The notes: generated from the sequence alone by a model not told the origin. 52,659 nucleotides of DNA from Candidatus Bathyarchaeota archaeon (GCA_018396415.1 JAGTRE010000005.1:35388-88046); one strand, 5' to 3'. Shown: positions 7,928-16,168, counted from the stretch's first letter. Numbers and translations: made by a program.

Positions 7928-8542
7928 TTGAGCCAAGCGCCGGAAGCTTTCTTTATGCCTGGCGCCACAACTGTAGGCGTGATCTGTCAAGATGGCGTAA
8001 TTCTAGCCTCTGAAAAGAGGGTTTCCTACGGCTATTTAGTCCTGAGTAAGGCAGGGAAGAAAGTTTTCCGAATCACTGAAAGAATTGGGGCTGCATGCGC
8101 AGGGTTAGTGTCTGATATGCAGATTTTGGTTCGGGATGTGGCAGCCTATTCAAACCTATTTGAATTCGACTATGGTCGACCAATTTCAGTACGTTCAGCT
8201 GCGAAAGTAATGGCTAACGTCCTTTTCCAGCGGCGACTCTTTCCACTTATTACCCAAACAATTGTAGGCGGAGTCGACGAATCTGGTCCTAGTCTTTACG
8301 TCCTTGATCCGCTGGGTTCGGTAATTCAGGATAAATTTGCATCAGTCGGCTCCGGTGCCGAGGTTGCAATGGGGGTTCTTGAATCAAACTATAAGGATGG
8401 TTTAACCATGCAAGAGGGTCGTGAACTTGTCCTTAAGGCGATAAAATCAGCGATAGCAAGGGATGCTGCAAGCGGCAACGGTGTTGATCTCCTAATCATC
8501 ACAAAAGATGGAATAACAGAAGAGTCGATTCCCTTTGCGTAA
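7928..8542 (+). CDS. Proteasome beta subunit, predicted inactive paralogue (Thr1 replaced by Ala)
   Basis: 204-residue 20S proteasome beta-fold protein. Active beta subunits are cleaved before a Thr that becomes the nucleophile, in the context G-TTTVG. Here the codons give PGATTVG, so the nucleophile position is Ala (GCC). The residues corresponding to Glu17 (ASEKR), Lys33 (KAGKK), the GSG loop and RDAASG are kept. The start is taken as TTG 7928 behind AAGGGGGT rather than GTG 7904, leaving a 12-residue propeptide-like leader. Some crenarchaeal relatives also have a catalytically dead beta paralogue alongside an active one. An active partner must be elsewhere, since CDC48 at 21.6 kb is the only other core proteolysis component here. 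Confidence 0.9.
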   Translation: MSQAPEAFFMPGATTVGVICQDGVILASEKRVSYGYLVLSKAGKKVFRITERIGAACAGLVSDMQILVRDVAAYSNLFEFDYGRPISVRSAAKVMANVLFQRRLFPLITQTIVGGVDESGPSLYVLDPLGSVIQDKFASVGSGAEVAMGVLESNYKDGLTMQEGRELVLKAIKSAIARDAASGNGVDLLIITKDGITEESIPFA

Positions 8543-8583
8543 AAATTTCCATTATAAGTGTTTTTGAAGCCTTTTGTAATGCT

Positions 8584-8748
8584 ATGCGTTCAAATAAGCC
8601 GATTTGCTTTTCTTGTAATTCCATTGCTAAGGGAAAGGTTCACGATGATACGAAAACGGGTATCACATTCTTTATTCGTTTCCCTGGTTCAGTCAAGGTT
8701 TTCCAGAGTTTTATTACTTTCCCAATGCAAGGGTATGACGAAGATTAA
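8584..8748 (+). CDS. Possible small protein of 54 residues, unknown
   Basis: An ATG-started frame reads MRSNKPICFSCNSIAKGKV and continues with an aromatic-rich beta-like stretch (GITFFIRFPGSVKVFQSF) to GYDED. It carries one CxxC. The frame is open even further upstream and the residue composition looks protein-like, but there is no clear ribosome-binding site and I recognise no family. It sits between the proteasome gene and taw1 on the same strand. It may be a real microprotein, a decayed gene or chance. Confidence 0.3.
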   Translation: MRSNKPICFSCNSIAKGKVHDDTKTGITFFIRFPGSVKVFQSFITFPMQGYDED

Positions 8749-8766
8749 GTTAAAATAAGGCTAAAA

Positions 8767-9759
8767 TTGTCCCCTGACTATCATCCCTATATGGTTGGTC
8801 ACATGGAGCAATCACTACCTAAGCCACTACTCTTAGCGTTGCGGAAGCAGAAATATCAAATAGTGGGCACGCATTCAGCTGTTAAGAAATGCAGGTGGCT
8901 GCATGAGAGTTTAGTTCATAATCGCGTTTGTTATAAGCAGAAGTTCTACGGAATTAAAAGTCATCGATGCCTCCAAATGACGCCGACCGTCGCCTACTGT
9001 ACTATGAGGTGTTTATTCTGTTGGAGAATCCAACCAGATGACATTGGAATTTCTTGGGATGAGTCACGGCCAATTAAATGGGATGATCCCGAGTCCATTG
9101 TGCGGGGCTCCATTGAAGCCCAGCGGAGGATTCTTACGGGATATAAATTACACCCAAAGGTAAATAGTGAAAAATATCAGGAGGCAATCGAACCTAAGCA
9201 TGCGGCCATAAGTTTGGTTGGAGAGCCTACGCTATATCCTGATCTTGGCGCGCTGGTTCGAGAATTTCATCGGCGCAGAATGACCACATTCATAGTTACA
9301 AATGGGACGATGCCAGAAGTGCTTGAAAATCTAAGTGAAGAGCCCACCCAACTTTATGTTTCGGTTTGCGCCTCAGATGAAAAAACTTTCATTGAAACGT
9401 GTCGACCCCAGATACCCGATGCTTGGCAACGGTTGAATCGAACTCTAGAGCTTCTTCAATCATTTAAGTGTCCAACTGTTATGAGGTTGACCTTAGTTAA
9501 TAATCTAAATTTGAAGGATCCAAAGGGTTATGCAAGCCTTGCTAAAAAGGCGAATGTTTGTTACATTGAACCGAAGTCATTTATGTTTGTAGGCTTCTCA
9601 AGGAAGAGACTTAATTTCAATAATATGCCAACTCATAAAGAAATCCGAGCTTTCGCAGAGAAACTGGCATTGGAAACCGGCTACAAAATTGTTGATGAGT
9701 CCGAAGAGAGTCGAGTTGTGCTTCTAAGTCGTCTTGAAAAAATTATTAAACTTGCTTAA
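8767..9759 (+). CDS. taw1: 4-demethylwyosine synthase (TYW1/Taw1), radical SAM
   Basis: Makes the tricyclic wyosine core on m1G37 of tRNA-Phe using pyruvate and a radical SAM mechanism. The radical-SAM motif is C78-x3-C82-x2-C85 (AYCTMRCLFCW). A second set of upstream cysteines (CRWLHES, NRVCYKQKFYG, HRCLQMTP) would bind the extra cluster. HAAISLVGEPTLYPDL is the family's GEPT block, and the C-terminus ends without the flavodoxin domain of eukaryotes. 330 residues is normal for archaea. Start TTG 8767 follows TAAGG; ATG 8803 is possible. Trm5, which makes the m1G37 substrate, is at 18.1 kb. Confidence 0.95.
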   Translation: MSPDYHPYMVGHMEQSLPKPLLLALRKQKYQIVGTHSAVKKCRWLHESLVHNRVCYKQKFYGIKSHRCLQMTPTVAYCTMRCLFCWRIQPDDIGISWDESRPIKWDDPESIVRGSIEAQRRILTGYKLHPKVNSEKYQEAIEPKHAAISLVGEPTLYPDLGALVREFHRRRMTTFIVTNGTMPEVLENLSEEPTQLYVSVCASDEKTFIETCRPQIPDAWQRLNRTLELLQSFKCPTVMRLTLVNNLNLKDPKGYASLAKKANVCYIEPKSFMFVGFSRKRLNFNNMPTHKEIRAFAEKLALETGYKIVDESEESRVVLLSRLEKIIKLA

Positions 9760-9862
9760 CCTCAGTTTTACTTTCCTTAATAAATTAAGTGGGTTGTCCG
9801 TTTGGTTAAGGATTTAAATAAGACTTTTAATAATAGCTAAAATTCCTTAAACGTGACTGTTC

Positions 9863-10234
9863 TTGAAAACCATAAACTTATACCCGTGGTACCGAGGGCT
9901 AGTTATTAATCGTAATAAGACTACAACTGTCAGGCTCGGAGACGAGTGTGCACGGGATTACCGAACCGGAGAAGAAGTACAGATAACTGTGGGCTTTAAT
10001 GGTCAGAAGCCGCGTTTAATTACTTATGGCGTTATTACGTCGCTTCAGGTAAAAAAGATATCAGAAATTACTTTAGAGGATTTAGAAGGAGAAAGTCCAG
10101 ACTCAGCAACTCCGGAAATGCTTAAGGCTACACTAAATAGAATTTATGGTGGCCGCCTCAAAAAACCCGTTAATGGGGACGATATCGTCACAATCGTGAA
10201 ATGGCGATATTTGAACAAGCAAAACCGACAGTAA
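9863..10234 (+). CDS. ASCH-domain (PUA-like) protein
   Basis: 123 residues with an ASCH fold. The N-terminal NLYPWYRGLVINRNKTTTVRLG carries the typical K-TTTVR signature for substrate or RNA binding, followed by a beta core (RTGEEVQITVG, ITYGVITSL) and a DGDDIVTIVKW-like end. ASCH proteins are predicted RNA-interacting or nucleoside-processing proteins; some bacterial members are amidohydrolases. The exact role here is unknown. Start TTG 9863. It lies in a same-strand run of RNA-related genes. Confidence 0.8.
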   Translation: MKTINLYPWYRGLVINRNKTTTVRLGDECARDYRTGEEVQITVGFNGQKPRLITYGVITSLQVKKISEITLEDLEGESPDSATPEMLKATLNRIYGGRLKKPVNGDDIVTIVKWRYLNKQNRQ

Positions 10235-10281
10235 GTTAACTTGAATGAATTTTCAAAATTTGATTAGAAAAGGCTATTAGG

Positions 10282-10995
10282 TTGCCAAAGACCAACATTC
10301 ATCGAACTGATGTTTTCACAGAGTTGGAGCCTTTGTCGCTTAGGGGAATAATTCAAGATATTCAAAAGGACCTTAAGACCAAAGACCGTGTTCGAGAGGC
10401 TGTTTTAGCTAATTCGAGGGAGGCAGTTCGACTCTCTAGTCAGGCTATTCTCCTAGTTCACAGACGTAAATTTGATGAGGCACGAAAGAAGTTGAAACAA
10501 GCCCGCCGACTTCTCGGCGACATGGAAGAAACGCTGAGAGAATGGGTGGAATTAGCCCATGGTGGAGCAGTCTATACAGCATACCAAGAATTTGCCGAAG
10601 CTTCAATTTTTCTCGAATTCTCAGAGAAAGGAAGGTTTCTAGGTCCTAAGAGTTTAGGGGTTCCCTCAATTCCATATGTTCTCGGACTTGCGGATGTTAT
10701 CGGAGAATTGCGAAGAATGGCGCTTGATTCGATTCGCAATAATAATCTGCGGCTTGCTGAAAAATGTCTTAACTCTATGGAAGATATTTACGCGTTACTC
10801 ATGACTTTGGAAAATGCCAATGCACTGGCTCCTGGGCTTAGGAGGAAGTGCGATGTTGCTAGACACCTGATTGAGGCAACTAGGGGCGATGTTACAATTG
10901 AAGTACGGCGCAGCTCACTAGAGCAATCGATTCGCACACTAGAAAAGGTTGTGGGGAAAAAGTTGAGGGAAGTAAAGTCCAAGAGTATGCGGTGA
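10282..10995 (+). CDS. Translin-family protein
   Basis: 237 residues, almost entirely helical, with translin hallmarks: N-terminal REAVLANSREAVRLSSQAI, then the EFAEASIFLEF motif, GLADVIGELRRMALD and a long C-terminal helical bundle. Archaeal translin homologues form octameric RNA/DNA-binding shells, and some family members (TRAX-like) are RNases needing acidic residues in the EFAEA region, here present as E-F-A-E. Start TTG 10282. The stop overlaps the GTG start of sepS by four bases (GTGA), which suggests translational coupling. Confidence 0.88.
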   Translation: MPKTNIHRTDVFTELEPLSLRGIIQDIQKDLKTKDRVREAVLANSREAVRLSSQAILLVHRRKFDEARKKLKQARRLLGDMEETLREWVELAHGGAVYTAYQEFAEASIFLEFSEKGRFLGPKSLGVPSIPYVLGLADVIGELRRMALDSIRNNNLRLAEKCLNSMEDIYALLMTLENANALAPGLRRKCDVARHLIEATRGDVTIEVRRSSLEQSIRTLEKVVGKKLREVKSKSMR

Positions 10996-12617
10996 AGGCT
11001 TTAGGATTTCGGGATGAAGTGTCTATGTCTCCATTTGACGTGAAAAGTATTAGGGCTAAGGCGGAAAGGGATTATGAAAAAGCTTGGTTGGAAACTTCAA
11101 ACCTACTGAAACGTGAAGGGCGAATTTTAAAATGGAGTAAGACGCCCGGTCGAAGTCATCCAGTTATTGACCTGGTTTGGCGGATACGGTCAATTCTGCT
11201 TTCATATGGATTTGAGGAAGTAATCAATCCGACTATTGTCGATGAAGCTGAAGTCTATAAAGAGTATGGGCCTGAAGCGCCGGTTATTCTTGATCGGTGT
11301 TTTTACCTTGCTGGGTTACCGAGGCCAGACATTGGATTAAGCCGCAAAAAAATTGAGCAAATACAGCGCATTGTTCCCACCTTCACAGCCGAGCATATAA
11401 AAACTTTGCAGAAAATTTTTCGGGAATATAAGGAGGGAGAAATAGAGGGCGATAATTTTGTCGAGGAAGTTGTTTCTAGGTTAGGTATAGCGCCTGAACA
11501 GGCTACAAAAATAGTTGGACTCTTTCCTGAGCTTCGGGAATTAAAACCGATCCCGATGAAGCTTACTCTTCGCTCCCATATGACGGCGCTCTGGTTTCCA
11601 GTGCTGGCAAGTTTGCAAGGGAAAAAAGCGTTGCCAATTAAGCTCTTTTCGATCGGTCCTAAATACCGTCGAGAGCAAAGGTTAGATGCGTATCACCTAT
11701 ACGAGTCGTTAATCGCTTCGCTTGTCGTAATGGCAGAGGATTTAAGTTTAGAAGATGGACAAGAGTTAACGCGGCTAACATTGGCTGAACTAGGTTTTGG
11801 GGATGTTAATTTCCAGATCAAGAAGGCTACCAGCAAGTATTATGCCCCGGGCATGGAGATGGAGGTATTTGTTAAGTTTAGGAACGACTGGGTTGAAGTC
11901 GGGGACATTGGGCTTTATTCGCCGGTGTCGCTTGCCCGTTATGATATTCGATTTCCAGTTTTCAATGCTGGGCTTGGTGTAGAAAGGATTGCTATGCTTA
12001 TTGAAGGCGTTGAGGATATTCGAAAGTTAACTTTTCCTCAGCTTTATGCTGAAGTAGAATTTGATGATTTACAGTTGGCGAAGATGATTAAAATTAAAGT
12101 GAAACCCTCGAGTGAAGATGGGAATCGGGTGTTGAACGCCATAATTGAAACTGCGCTGAAAAATGCAGACAAGCCAAGTCCATGCGAGTTTATTGCCTTT
12201 AGGGGAGAAATCCTGGGACGTACTATTGAGGTTTCTGTATATGAGCCTGATGTGGGGACAAAACTGATTGGTCCCGCCGCATTTAACGTTATCTATGTAA
12301 AGAATGGCAACATACTTGGAATTCCACCTAAAGGATTAGAACATGTTCCACTTGTACTCGAAGCTCGAGAAAAGGGAATTTCAACTGGGATTCGTTTCCT
12401 AGACGCAGTTGCTGCGTTAGCAGCTGCAAAAATCGAAGAAATGGCTCAGAAAATGGAGCCTAAGGAATTTAGTCTCCGGGTGAAAATGGCTAAGCTTCCC
12501 AGCGATATAAACGTTGAAGTGGATGAGCTCGCACTACGTTATATTACAAGTAAGAAGAAAGTTGTTGATATAAGGGGACCGGTTTTTGTCGGTGTTAAGG
12601 CAAAAATTATCAATTAG
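10992..12617 (+). CDS. sepS: O-phosphoserine--tRNA(Cys) ligase (SepRS)
   Basis: Class II synthetase that charges tRNA-Cys with phosphoserine, which SepCysS then converts to Cys-tRNA. 541 residues with motif 2-like SIGPKYRREQRLDAYHLYES, the unusual phosphate-pocket MTALWFP segment and the motif 3 region GLGVERIAMLIEGVEDIRKL. C-terminal anticodon-binding domain follows. The start is GTG 10992, overlapping the translin stop; ATG at 11025 is an alternative closer to known N-termini. Presence of SepRS implies tRNA-dependent cysteine synthesis. SepCysS is not in the window. The gene overlaps endonuclease V by 32 bp. Confidence 0.95.
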   Translation: MKALGFRDEVSMSPFDVKSIRAKAERDYEKAWLETSNLLKREGRILKWSKTPGRSHPVIDLVWRIRSILLSYGFEEVINPTIVDEAEVYKEYGPEAPVILDRCFYLAGLPRPDIGLSRKKIEQIQRIVPTFTAEHIKTLQKIFREYKEGEIEGDNFVEEVVSRLGIAPEQATKIVGLFPELRELKPIPMKLTLRSHMTALWFPVLASLQGKKALPIKLFSIGPKYRREQRLDAYHLYESLIASLVVMAEDLSLEDGQELTRLTLAELGFGDVNFQIKKATSKYYAPGMEMEVFVKFRNDWVEVGDIGLYSPVSLARYDIRFPVFNAGLGVERIAMLIEGVEDIRKLTFPQLYAEVEFDDLQLAKMIKIKVKPSSEDGNRVLNAIIETALKNADKPSPCEFIAFRGEILGRTIEVSVYEPDVGTKLIGPAAFNVIYVKNGNILGIPPKGLEHVPLVLEAREKGISTGIRFLDAVAALAAAKIEEMAQKMEPKEFSLRVKMAKLPSDINVEVDELALRYITSKKKVVDIRGPVFVGVKAKIIN

Positions 12618-13320
12618 TAAATTTCCTTCGGGGTTTTCGGTTGAAAAAGCTCATCAACTTCAAATGCGTTTATCCAAGCTTATTATACGTGAAGATTGTT
12701 TACCTCGCAAATTAAAATACGTGGCAGGAGTTGATGTAACATATATCGATCAAATCGCGATAGCTGCCGCCGTCGTTTTAAACTGGAGTAGTCTGAAGTT
12801 AATGGAAACCAAGATTGGATTAACTGGGTGTCGTTTCCCCTATATTCCAACTCTCCTATCATTTCGAGAGGCTCCAGCTATATTCAAGGCATTGCAAGCC
12901 TTAACGTTGAAGCCAGATATCTTTTTGATCGAAGGACACGGATTAGCACACCCCTATCGTTGCGGCTTAGCAAGTCATGTTGGAGTTACGGCGAAAATAC
13001 CTACAATCGGAGTGGCTAAGAGTCTCCTTTGTGGCGAAGTATATGATTCCGAGCACGAAAATTGGAGACCTGTTATCGATAAAAATGAAATTGTCGGTGC
13101 TGCCGTCATCACCAAGGCTTCAACTAAACCAGTCTACGTTAGCATTGGCAACATGGTCACTCTTAAAAGGGCTATTGACATCGTTATTCACTGTATTCGG
13201 AGTTCCAGAATCCCTGAGCCAATATATCTGGCTCATAAAATTGTGAGTAAGGAGAAGGCACGTCTTCAGGAGGAATTCAAATGCCAAAGCCAGTGCTCTG
13301 GTTTACATTGTATAGTTTAG
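12586..13320 (+). CDS. nfi: Endonuclease V
   Basis: Cleaves DNA (or RNA) near deaminated bases, mainly inosine. 244 residues with YVAGVDVTY (catalytic Asp50), PYIPTLLSFREAP (Glu95 and the wedge Tyr86), and HGLAHPYRCGLASHVG. The third metal ligand, normally Asp in a DGHG motif, is Glu116 here (LIEGHG), an uncommon change that may alter metal geometry. C-terminal GVAKSLL and SIGNMVTLKRA are conserved. Start TTG 12586 follows AAGGGG inside sepS; GTG 12592 is possible. The 3' end overlaps ribK by 40 bp. The tight overlaps indicate one operon. Confidence 0.93.
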   Translation: MSVLRQKLSISKFPSGFSVEKAHQLQMRLSKLIIREDCLPRKLKYVAGVDVTYIDQIAIAAAVVLNWSSLKLMETKIGLTGCRFPYIPTLLSFREAPAIFKALQALTLKPDIFLIEGHGLAHPYRCGLASHVGVTAKIPTIGVAKSLLCGEVYDSEHENWRPVIDKNEIVGAAVITKASTKPVYVSIGNMVTLKRAIDIVIHCIRSSRIPEPIYLAHKIVSKEKARLQEEFKCQSQCSGLHCIV

Positions 13321-13979
13321 CTGAGATGGGTGCTTATGGTCGCGGAATAAATACCTCTACCACCCATCTCGCGGAGAAGCTGGAACTATCACAGCAATCG
13401 GCATCGCGGCATTTAATTGAATTGGAGCATCTTGGTTTAATTGAGCGCCATATAACTGCACGTGGCGAATTAGTTCGAATAACTAACAAGGGAGCTGAAG
13501 AATTAAGGCGGGTATATTTAGGTTTGAAGACCATTCTCGAGGCTCCGACACCATCTTTCCTAGCTTTTGAAGGCGAAGTTTTTTCTGGCTTAGGGGAAGG
13601 AGCATACTACATTAGTTTACGCGGTTATCGTAGGCAAATAGTAAAAAAACTGGGTTTTGATCCATATCCTGGAACATTAAACCTTAAGTTAACTTCAAAA
13701 ATCGACTTTCACACCCGTAAAGAGCTCGATATTCATCCTGGAATTATTTTAGAAGGCTTTGAAAATGAGACACGATCCTATGGTCCAGCAAAGTGTTTTA
13801 AAGCCTTAATCAACAACGCAGTAAAGGGTGCGGTCGTAACAGCGTTACGGACCCATTATGACGAATCAGTAGTAGAAGTAATTGCCCCTGTGTATCTTCG
13901 GACCCAGCTAAACCTTAAGGATGGCGACAAAGTGCAATTAAAAGTATTTGTCTCGTCCCAGCAGGAAGACTCTACCTAA
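13281..13979 (+). CDS. ribK: CTP-dependent riboflavin kinase with N-terminal winged helix
   Basis: Archaeal FMN synthesis enzyme that uses CTP. 232 residues: an N-terminal winged-helix DNA-binding domain (about 1-85; LAEKLELSQQSASRHLIELEHLGLIER) and the kinase domain (about 90-225; GEVFSGLGEGAYYISL, LGFDPYPGTLNLKL, ARCF-like AKCFKALI). The fusion with a helix-turn-helix is common in archaea and suggests FMN-linked transcription control, possibly of its own operon. Start ATG at 13281 follows a perfect AGGAGGAATT site. FAD synthase (ribL) lies convergently 400 bp downstream. Confidence 0.95.
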   Translation: MPKPVLWFTLYSLAEMGAYGRGINTSTTHLAEKLELSQQSASRHLIELEHLGLIERHITARGELVRITNKGAEELRRVYLGLKTILEAPTPSFLAFEGEVFSGLGEGAYYISLRGYRRQIVKKLGFDPYPGTLNLKLTSKIDFHTRKELDIHPGIILEGFENETRSYGPAKCFKALINNAVKGAVVTALRTHYDESVVEVIAPVYLRTQLNLKDGDKVQLKVFVSSQQEDST

Positions 13980-14218
13980 AAGGTGAGGGATGAATTGCTT
14001 AAACTGTGAATGTGTTAAACGTGAACAAGCCCCGAACCTTCCACATTAGTCCGAGTTTAATGATGAAGAGCGAGCATATGCTCATTTTGTTGTGTCCGGG
14101 ATTATTCGTTTATTAATTAACTTGACTTGGTTCAAAGATTATTGGGTTTTCGCTTTTCAGTTGCCTTGGTATTCGATGGTTTTTAGGGTTCCGTATCATT
14201 GACAAGTTACTTTGCCAA

Positions 14219-14377
14219 TTATGACAAGTGGAGATTCCATTCGCTGAGGGATTTAAGGGCCAAAGTTGTGGTCTTATCGTCTGTAATGAAGCTTTCTGAG
14301 AGTACGAGGGTTTCGTCGGGTTTGATTCGAATCCCATACACGTCGTTGGTTTCAGGTTTCCCGTATAGCTTCTTCAA
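14219..14377 (-). CDS. Possible small protein of 52 residues downstream of ribL
   Basis: A TTG-started frame 10 bp after the ribL stop reads KKLYGKPETNDVYGIRIKP, then DETLVLSESFITDD and a helical end before TAA. Composition and codon pattern look coding, and position suggests translational coupling with ribL, but no strong ribosome-binding site is present and I recognise no family. The remaining 240 bp to ribK hold no gene that I can see. Confidence 0.4.
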   Translation of the reverse strand: MKKLYGKPETNDVYGIRIKPDETLVLSESFITDDKTTTLALKSLSEWNLHLS

Positions 14378-14386
14378 CGAATATTC

Positions 14387-14911
14387 TTAAGTCTTCTTTT
14401 TTGTGAAAAGACCACTTCGCGTAATCGGGCTTTCAATTCGTCGCTTATAATTTTGCCCCATTTCAAGCAACTTTCGTTTAATTTTCGAGGAGCTGTTCAG
14501 CTCTTCACTTCCGAACTTTCTTACCTTAACAATTCTGACTTTAAACTTTCCCTTTTCCACTACGTCTCGAACTATGCTTTCAACATCGTTTTGATCGTAG
14601 CCGACTGCAATAATATCGGGTTGAATTTTTTGGATAGCTCGTTCAACGCTCTGCTTAAAATCTGAGCTTTCATAGCCGAGAATCGCTTCGTCAACTGGCT
14701 TAAGTGCTTCTACCAACGCTCGCCGTTGGTCTTCAGGGATAACGGTTTTCCGGCCTTTGAGTCGTTCCACTGTGCTATCTCTGGCTACGATAACAACCAA
14801 CTTGGCATTTTTGCCTCCATGTTTTTTTGCCTCCTCGAGAAAGGCGACGTGCCCATAATGGAGGACATCGAAGACTCCTGATGCTAAGACAACTACCTGT
14901 TTCTTCGTCAT
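14387..14911 (-). CDS. ribL: FAD synthase, archaeal cytidylyltransferase type
   Basis: Adenylates FMN to FAD. 174 residues with the nucleotidyltransferase signature GVFDVLHYGHVAFLEEAK (HxGH as HYGH), a conserved RDSTVERLKGR segment and a C-terminal FGSEELNSSSKIKRKLLE containing the ISSTxxR-like site. Length fits archaeal RibL rather than glycerol-3-phosphate cytidylyltransferase, and the nearby ribK supports the FAD assignment. It is third in a minus-strand operon after dphB and the DUF357 gene, with a 10-bp gap. Confidence 0.92.
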   Translation of the reverse strand: MTKKQVVVLASGVFDVLHYGHVAFLEEAKKHGGKNAKLVVIVARDSTVERLKGRKTVIPEDQRRALVEALKPVDEAILGYESSDFKQSVERAIQKIQPDIIAVGYDQNDVESIVRDVVEKGKFKVRIVKVRKFGSEELNSSSKIKRKLLEMGQNYKRRIESPITRSGLFTKKKT

Positions 14912-14921
14912 TCAGGTCCCC

Positions 14922-15209
14922 TCACACTTTTTGTTTTTCTCTAGTTGGCCATGAAAACTTTGCAAATCCAAGTAACCTTAAGGCATCTAATAGCCCCTCG
15001 GAATATACTATAGCTACCAGTCCAGTTACGTAATCCTTCTTTTCTTGAAAGTATTTTGCATCCTCGTAGTAACGTTTCGCTTCATCATAAACAGCTTTCA
15101 CCTCGTTCCCTCTTATCGTAAGGGGTTCGGTGATGAGGCTTATTTCTGCGAAGACCCTTTCTAATGTATGAACATACCTTTTAAGACGTTCGTTTACCTC
15201 ATCCATCAT
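14922..15209 (-). CDS. DUF357 family protein
   Basis: 95 helical residues typical of DUF357: EVNERLKRYVHTLERV, then AKRYYEDAKYFQEKKDYVTGLVAIVYSEGLLDALRLLG. The second half resembles a HEPN/TPR-like helical hairpin often found near nucleotidyltransferases. Function is unknown. It overlaps the 3' end of dphB by 11 bp and is followed by ribL after 10 bp, an arrangement seen repeatedly in archaea. Confidence 0.88.
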   Translation of the reverse strand: MMDEVNERLKRYVHTLERVFAEISLITEPLTIRGNEVKAVYDEAKRYYEDAKYFQEKKDYVTGLVAIVYSEGLLDALRLLGFAKFSWPTREKQKV

Positions 15210-16008
15210 GTTTTTCCCCTAAAACAGTTCTCGGGGCTCCTGCAAGGGTTACCAAAGCTTCGGCTTCCATAAAGTGGAGTTTACCAGGTACAATTAACGT
15301 GTGCGGGGGACCCCCAAAGTTGAACTTCACCAGTTCACGGATATAGCCCGCCCTCACTATTGGATTGTCAGATCCGGCACGCGCAACTCCTATGGCAACC
15401 GTATTTTCAGTGAACACCCCTTCTTTTCTCTTCTTCTCAATTGCTAGAAGTATTTCACAAGCATCACGCAACACCATGTATCGATTTTCCTCTGCCCTGA
15501 TATCAAGAAAGATAAGAGTATGAAGACCCAACCTTTGATTTTCTCGAATTACATCATATGGCGTTTCTGAAAGGTGGCTGGCCTCGGGGAAGGGAATCGT
15601 GACCGATCTCCCAAATTTATAATTTTGCAATCCAGCCAATCCAGGTGCGGCCGAAGCGATAGAAGCCCCGTGTATAACCCTAGTTTTTATACCGATTTTT
15701 TCAGCGGATACCCGTAGGTTAAGATGCGTGGTAGCTACCAATGGATCTCCAGGCACCAACAAAGCTACTCGATGGTTTTTAGCGGGTTTTAAAATAACTT
15801 CGTGGGCATTTTCTTCTAAGTCCGTTCGTTTAAGCTGGATTACTTTTCTCTTCAGCATTCTTTCAAGGCTTTCGATCGATAGGTTTGGCATCGCACTAGA
15901 GTATAACTCGATATAAATTTGATCGACCCTTTGAACTTCGTTCAACCCACGTATCGAAATCCCCTGCTCATCGTGCAACCCTAAACCAATGAAAATGAGT
16001 TCTCCCAA
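15199..16008 (-). CDS. dphB: Diphthine synthase
   Basis: SAM-dependent methyltransferase of diphthamide synthesis on EF-2. 269 residues of the tetrapyrrole-methylase-like fold: GELIFIGLGLHDEQGIS at the N-terminus, VALLVPGDPLVATTH (the GDP loop), HGASIASAAPGLAGLQNYKFGR, and TLIFLDI. The start and length are normal for archaeal Dph5/DphB. It is first in an operon with the DUF357 gene, ribL and perhaps the small frame at 14219. The tRNA-Lys gene is divergent, 85 bp away. Confidence 0.95.
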   Translation of the reverse strand: MGELIFIGLGLHDEQGISIRGLNEVQRVDQIYIELYSSAMPNLSIESLERMLKRKVIQLKRTDLEENAHEVILKPAKNHRVALLVPGDPLVATTHLNLRVSAEKIGIKTRVIHGASIASAAPGLAGLQNYKFGRSVTIPFPEASHLSETPYDVIRENQRLGLHTLIFLDIRAEENRYMVLRDACEILLAIEKKRKEGVFTENTVAIGVARAGSDNPIVRAGYIRELVKFNFGGPPHTLIVPGKLHFMEAEALVTLAGAPRTVLGEKHDG

Positions 16009-16109
16009 TCGCGCTCAACCTCACTACTCTTTATTATATTTGACGCAAAAATTATTAGCTAGGAGTTGTTATTCAGCCATGCGTTAGTTAATGGGCCCGT
16101 GGCTCAGTC

Positions 16110-16142
16110 AGACATCCGCGAGATAACACTCGGGTCCTGGAA
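16110..16142 (+). other. tRNA-Lys intron 1 (33 nt, D loop)
   Basis: Central helix TCAG/CTGG (one T-G pair), 5' bulge TCA cut TC|A, 3' bulge AAA cut AA|A, inner arm starting GAC/GTC and closing on CGAG-ATAACA-CTCG. The outer helix is reduced to one pair, so this is a relaxed motif. The cut falls after tRNA position 17 and restores AGTC-AGG. Confidence 0.85.
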
Positions 16143-16148
16143 AGGTAG

Positions 16149-16168
16149 AAGTTATTAAAACTATCTAA
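16149..16168 (+). other. tRNA-Lys intron 2 (20 nt, D stem)
   Basis: Central helix AGGT/ATCT (one G-T pair), 5' bulge AGA cut AG|A, inner arm AGTT-ATTAA-AACT, 3' bulge AAA cut AA|A. Removal joins tRNA position 22 (G) to 23 (A) and rebuilds the GAGC strand of the D stem. The AGGT strand includes the exon-2 bases exposed at the 3' end of intron 1, so the order of excision may matter. Confidence 0.85.

Noticed and set aside
14072-14083. Palindrome GAGCATATGCTC in the ribK-ribL spacer
   Set aside because: Only 12 bp, isolated, and between two convergent gene ends, where an operator would serve no obvious promoter.
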